A stretch of DNA of 8,215 nucleotides from Mxb001 sp044360385 (GTDB lineage: Bacteria > Actinomycetota > Actinomycetes > S36-B12): NCBI GenBank assembly GCA_044360385.1, contig JBIKKK010000091.1, positions 1 through 8,215 on the forward strand, in the 5' to 3' direction. The position numbers and the translations under genes are program-made. This document shows, in pieces, positions 5,620 through 8,215 of this stretch (position 1 is the stretch's first letter; each line of letters starts with the position of its first letter). The notes beneath the pieces were generated by a model that was given only the letters and a program-made list of their open reading frames with translations, ran no database searches and was not told the origin of the DNA.

Positions 5620-6827
5620 CGACGGATCCCCATGGAGACGAAGTCCAGCTGCCACAGGGACCGGAACGTGTCGACGGCTGCGGCCTCTAACTCATCGCGG
5701 GCCGAGCGGGCGAAGGCGCCGCTGCTTGCGACAGCATCGACGATTTCATCGATGCTGCACTGGCCGTCGACGCGCTCGACGAGTGCCGCCTGCAGCGGCG
5801 TGACACCGAGGCGCCAGTCATCATGACGGATTAACGTGAGCGCATCGGGTCTGCACCCCTTGCGGAAGGTCGGCACGTAGTCCATCGCGTGCGCGGTGTC
5901 GAAGTCGATGGCGTAGGACGCTGTGGCTCGCTCGGGTCGGCAGGCGAGGAAATAGTGGCAGGCATTGCTCGCATTGATTCGCTGCATGATCGACCACTGC
6001 TGCTCTCGCGGCATTTGCGCGACGGCGGAGTAGAACGGGCTCGTGGACTGTGTTGGCGGGTAGTAGGACGCCTTGAGGAAGACGTCCTGGAACGCCAGTC
6101 CCGCAGACGCGACGAGCTCGCGGCACTCGTCGATCGTGTAGGCCTGCTCGCGCCCGTGCAAGAAGGTGTCGACGACCCCGGCGTCATCGTCGAGGTCGGG
6201 TGCGATCTGGAGGTAGCTCGCCAGCGGATGCAGGGGGCTGAGTTGACCCAGAGCGTCTCGCACGATCTCGAGTGAGGCCTCATCTTGACTGAGCCCCAGG
6301 TCCTTGAAGACAGACTGCATCAGGTGGACGCCGATGCGCCCGTAGTTGGCGTAGAGCATCACGGCCAGGACACCTTCGGGGCGAAGGCACTCGGCGAGGG
6401 CGCGCATTCCCTCTTCGGGATCCGCCATGTGATGAAGGACGCCGGTCGTGATGATGAGGTCGAAGTGCCGATCGAGCGAGCTCACGCGCTCAATGGGCAG
6501 TTGATGCAATTCCAGGTTGGCCAAGTCGTACTTAGCCTTCAGCCATCGATGGTGATCCAGGGAGGCGTTGCTCACGTCGACGGCGATGACGTGGGCGGTG
6601 GGGTTCGTGTAGGCGATGATGGCTGCCTGGTTCGTGCCGCAGCCGGCGACGAGGATGTCCATGCCGGGCTGGTAGTCCCGATCGGGCCACATGAGTCGGT
6701 GGGCGTGACTGGGGTCGAACCACTGCCAACTTCCCTGGAGCCACTCGTCGAGGTCCTGGATCGGCGCCGGGTAGACCCAGCTCTCGTACTGCTGCGACAC
6801 CACGTCGCCGAGTGGATTTGAACTCAC
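5616..6827 (-). CDS. Class I SAM-dependent methyltransferase with C-terminal accessory domain
   Basis: This cytoplasmic methyltransferase of about 403 residues uses S-adenosylmethionine; the acceptor is unknown. Numbering from the GTG at 6827, motif I is ILVAGCGTNQ at 58-67, the acidic end of beta-2 is VIAVDVS with D84, and FDLIITTGVLHHM lies at 122-134, followed by LRPEGVLAV. An N-terminal segment (about 1-55) with QQYESWVYP and WQWFDPSHAH precedes the Rossmann core. The last 60 or so residues, beginning LGVTPLQAALVERVDGQ, resemble the small winged-helix/PqqD-like domain seen at the C-terminus of some protein or peptide methyltransferases; that is a resemblance, not proof. I prefer GTG 6827 because AGAGGAG lies 10 nt upstream (6838-6844). 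The frame extends to tandem ATGs at 6878 and 6875, where GAGG is too close to act as a ribosome binding site. It is divergent from the glycine-rich protein gene. Confidence 0.87.
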   Translation of the reverse strand: MSSNPLGDVVSQQYESWVYPAPIQDLDEWLQGSWQWFDPSHAHRLMWPDRDYQPGMDILVAGCGTNQAAIIAYTNPTAHVIAVDVSNASLDHHRWLKAKYDLANLELHQLPIERVSSLDRHFDLIITTGVLHHMADPEEGMRALAECLRPEGVLAVMLYANYGRIGVHLMQSVFKDLGLSQDEASLEIVRDALGQLSPLHPLASYLQIAPDLDDDAGVVDTFLHGREQAYTIDECRELVASAGLAFQDVFLKASYYPPTQSTSPFYSAVAQMPREQQWSIMQRINASNACHYFLACRPERATASYAIDFDTAHAMDYVPTFRKGCRPDALTLIRHDDWRLGVTPLQAALVERVDGQCSIDEIVDAVASSGAFARSARDELEAAAVDTFRSLWQLDFVSMGIRR

Positions 6828-6885
6828 GGGACCCGATCTCCTCTCGACCTCGCCTCTGGACGTCGCTTCGCGCATCATCCTCGTC

Positions 6886-6891
6886 TAGCAT
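6886..6891 (+). promoter_or_regulatory. Possible -10 box for the glycine-rich protein gene
   Basis: TAGCAT fits TANNNT and would start transcription around 6898, leaving a leader of about 37 nt that includes the GGAGGG ribosome binding site. No strong -35 is seen. It sits in the divergent spacer shared with the methyltransferase gene; if that gene started at 6878 or 6875, this box would lie just upstream of it as well. Confidence 0.35.
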
Positions 6892-6934
6892 GGCCGCAAG
6901 TCTGGACGGCGTACAGCGATGGAGGGATCCGACG

Positions 6935-8095
6935 ATGGCATCCACGCGAAGGCGCGGTCTTGCGGCGGCACTCGGAGCCTCAGCTCTGGTGGGGGCGGCT
7001 CTGGTCGCGACGCCTGCCGCGGCATCTGGCGATGTCAGCGCGAAGCAGAGCAAGGAGGCCTGCGTGGATCGCGCGATGGACATGGCCCGTCCACTCGTCA
7101 AGTCGAAAGGCAAGCCCGGATCGGCACGCGCCCGGGGTGTCAACACCACGATCGAGCGCATTCGCGAGGCCTCGCCCGAGTGTGTCGATGTGCTCTTCCA
7201 CGACGGTACGGCCGACAGTCCCGACGCCGGACTGCTCTTCGGCAATGGCTTCTCCTACTCCGACGCGACCTGCAATGCGGACGGGGCCTGCAATGGCGGC
7301 AACGGTGGTCTCCTTCGGGGTGACGGCGGCGACGGTTACAACGGCGGCAACGGCGGCAGCGCCGGTTGGTACGGCGGCTCAGCCGGCAATGGTGGCAACG
7401 CGGGTGCTGTCGGCGGCAACGGCGGTTATGGCGGCCGAGCCGGCCGGTTTGGCAACGGCGGCAATGGCGGCAACGGTGCCGCGGGCGGCAACGGCGGCAA
7501 CGGCGGTAACGGCGGCCTGCTGCGCGGCAATGGCGGCAACGGAGGGGCCGGCGGCGATGGCGCTCTGGGCGGCACTGGCGGCACCGGCGGCAACGGGGGT
7601 CGCGGCGGCTTGTTGACGGGCAATGGCGGCAATGGAGGGGCTGGGGGTGCCGGTGGTCTCGGCCTCCCCGGCCGCGACGGCGAGCATGCGGTCGTAGTGG
7701 GCGGCAACGGCGGCCACGGAGAACATGGCGCCCAGGGAGGTGCCGGTGGCAAGGGCGGTGCCGGTGGCGTCGCACGTGGCTCCGGTATGGACGGAGTCGG
7801 CGGCGACGGCGGCAATGGGGGCGACGGCGGCGCAGGTGGAATCGGCGGGAATGGTGGCGTCGCTGGCGCTGCGGGCGCTGTCAGGAGTGCCGCGGCCTAC
7901 GGCGGTAATGGTGGCAACGGCGGTAACGGTGGCAACGGCGGCGACGCCGGGCTCGGCAGTCCTGGCGCGGTCGGCGGCGCGGGTGGCAATGGTGGTGTCG
8001 GCGGCGCGGGTGGCAATGGTGGTGTCGGGGGTAATGCGGGCGTCGGGGGCAACGCGGGTGTCGGTGGCAATGGTGGAAACGGCGGCGCTGGCTGA
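6935..8095 (+). CDS. Secreted glycine-rich PGRS-like repeat protein
   Basis: This is a 386-residue exported protein of unknown function. Residues 1-30 form a signal peptide with an RRR n-region, an Ala/Leu/Val core and a predicted cut after TPAAA. Residues 31-98 are a polar, probably helical domain with Cys43 and Cys83; two more Cys lie at 113 and 119. From about residue 119 to the end the chain is dominated by GGNGG, GGAGG, GGDGG and GGVGG units, like the PGRS region of mycobacterial PE_PGRS proteins, but no PE domain is present. Four GLLxGNG or GLLxGDG modules begin at 99, 125, 194 and 225, also reminiscent of PGRS domains. The C-terminus is still repeat, with no LPXTG or membrane helix. 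The ATG at 6935 is supported by GGAGGG eight nucleotides upstream; an in-frame TTG at 6812 is less likely because it buries the signal peptide. A hairpin follows the stop directly. Extracellular location is inferred from the signal peptide. Confidence 0.85.
   Translation: MASTRRRGLAAALGASALVGAALVATPAAASGDVSAKQSKEACVDRAMDMARPLVKSKGKPGSARARGVNTTIERIREASPECVDVLFHDGTADSPDAGLLFGNGFSYSDATCNADGACNGGNGGLLRGDGGDGYNGGNGGSAGWYGGSAGNGGNAGAVGGNGGYGGRAGRFGNGGNGGNGAAGGNGGNGGNGGLLRGNGGNGGAGGDGALGGTGGTGGNGGRGGLLTGNGGNGGAGGAGGLGLPGRDGEHAVVVGGNGGHGEHGAQGGAGGKGGAGGVARGSGMDGVGGDGGNGGDGGAGGIGGNGGVAGAAGAVRSAAAYGGNGGNGGNGGNGGDAGLGSPGAVGGAGGNGGVGGAGGNGGVGGNAGVGGNAGVGGNGGNGGAG
7287..8092 (+). repeat. Degenerate GGN-rich coding repeat array (PGRS-like)
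   Basis: The DNA encodes irregular tandem units based on GGC-AAY-GGY-GGY, giving Gly-Gly-Asn/Asp/Ala/Val triplet repeats over about 800 bp. Third positions alternate between C and T, so most copies are diverged and probably kept by selection on the protein. The exception is the nearly identical cluster near the 3' end, listed separately. The opposite strand reads as proline-rich open frames, a by-product of this composition. Confidence 0.85.
7970..8059 (+). repeat. Recent tandem duplications: 27-bp pair followed by 18-bp pair
   Basis: Positions 7970-7996 and 7997-8023 are identical 27-bp units, each encoding VGGAGGNGG. They are followed by two 18-bp units (8024-8041 and 8042-8059) that both encode VGGNAG and differ only at synonymous sites. 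The perfect identity of the first pair suggests recent slippage or recombination, and so a length-variable site. Confidence 0.85.
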
Positions 8096-8117
8096 GGTCG
8101 TCGGGGTGTGACGACTT
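8095..8117 (+). terminator. Hairpin directly after the glycine-rich gene
   Basis: AGGTCGTC (8095-8102) pairs with GACGACTT (8110-8117), eight pairs with one G-T wobble, around a 7-nt loop (GGGGTGT). It starts on the last base of the stop codon. No T-tract follows. It probably ends the glycine-rich transcript before the next gene's own promoter. Confidence 0.5.
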
Positions 8118-8136
8118 GACCGCGTGCGATGGGGCC

Positions 8137-8142
8137 TAGCCT
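8137..8142 (+). promoter_or_regulatory. -10 box placed for leaderless expression of the last gene
   Basis: TAGCCT (8137-8142) matches TANNNT and ends 7 nt before the GTG at 8150. A TTGACC hexamer at 8116-8121 resembles a -35 but is spaced 15 nt away, slightly short, and overlaps the preceding hairpin. There is no Shine-Dalgarno sequence between the -10 and the GTG, so the message would be leaderless. Confidence 0.45.
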
Positions 8143-8149
8143 TGCGCGC

Positions 8150-8215
8150 GTGAGCGCCACCCGGACTGAGCTTCCTGCTGATTCGCGGCGGACCCTGCTT
8201 GGAATCTGCCTGGTC
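8150..8215 (+). CDS. Start of an unidentified protein, cut by the window end
   Basis: Only 22 codons are present. They give a polar, charged beginning (MSATRTELPADSRR) that turns hydrophobic (TLLGICLV), like the N-terminus of a membrane protein entering its first helix. The frame is open to the window edge. The GTG at 8150 lies 7 nt after a good -10 box and has no ribosome binding site, consistent with leaderless translation. Family cannot be assigned. Confidence 0.55.
   Translation, partial: MSATRTELPADSRRTLLGICLV

Noticed and set aside
6812..6934. TTG start extending the glycine-rich protein by 41 residues
   Set aside because: It would bury the signal peptide and overlap the methyltransferase start; the ATG at 6935 has a good ribosome binding site.
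7287..8092. CRISPR-like regular repeats
   Set aside because: The units are short, irregular, in-frame coding triplet repeats with no unique spacers and no cas genes.
7426..8160. Proline-rich minus-strand frames opposite the glycine-rich gene
   Set aside because: GGC/GGT glycine codons read as PP and PLPP on the other strand; the repeats fully explain these frames.

Overview
The window is GC-rich DNA with strongly GC-biased third codon positions, several GTG starts, a tRNA gene lacking an encoded CCA, Sec-exported surface proteins and a PGRS-like glycine-rich protein. Together these point to a high-GC Gram-positive bacterium (Actinomycetota). I cannot name the genus from the sequence. Nothing indicates a plasmid or phage: there is no integrase, transposase or replication gene, and I see no CRISPR array. 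It reads as chromosomal, with an accessory flavour from the repetitive surface proteins and one gene remnant.

Layout from left to right. A strong hairpin (4-42) precedes a CAU-anticodon tRNA gene (73-147, +). A short spacer with two weak hairpins separates it from a convergent 14-helix MFS transporter of the DHA2 drug-efflux type (320-1855, -). A shared upstream region of about 280 bp follows, then a divergent secreted protein (2134-4275, +) with a PKD-like domain, nine BspA/DUF285 leucine-rich repeats, an ASH-type beta domain and a C-terminal beta-rich tail. About 290 bp after that holds what looks like a fragment of a second MFS gene (4302-4568, +). Next come a DUF805 membrane protein (4570-5055, -) and a divergent unknown four-helix membrane protein (5209-5619, +). 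The latter meets tail-to-tail, sharing a CTAG, with a SAM-dependent methyltransferase (5616-6827, -). Divergent from that is a secreted glycine-rich PGRS-like protein (6935-8095, +) followed by a hairpin. The window ends in the first 22 codons of another + strand gene (from 8150), which looks leaderless.

The genes alternate in strand almost one by one, so no multi-gene operon is visible and I do not infer a common pathway. What they share is location: transporter, DUF805 and the small protein sit in the membrane, and the two large + strand products are exported. Neither exported protein has an LPXTG motif or C-terminal membrane anchor, so they are either released or held non-covalently. I found no convincing new multi-gene system. 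The items most worth a second look are the PGRS-like protein without a PE domain, the anchor-less BspA/ASH protein, two -10 boxes placed for leaderless translation, and the MFS fragment that begins with sequence nearly identical to part of the glycine-rich gene.
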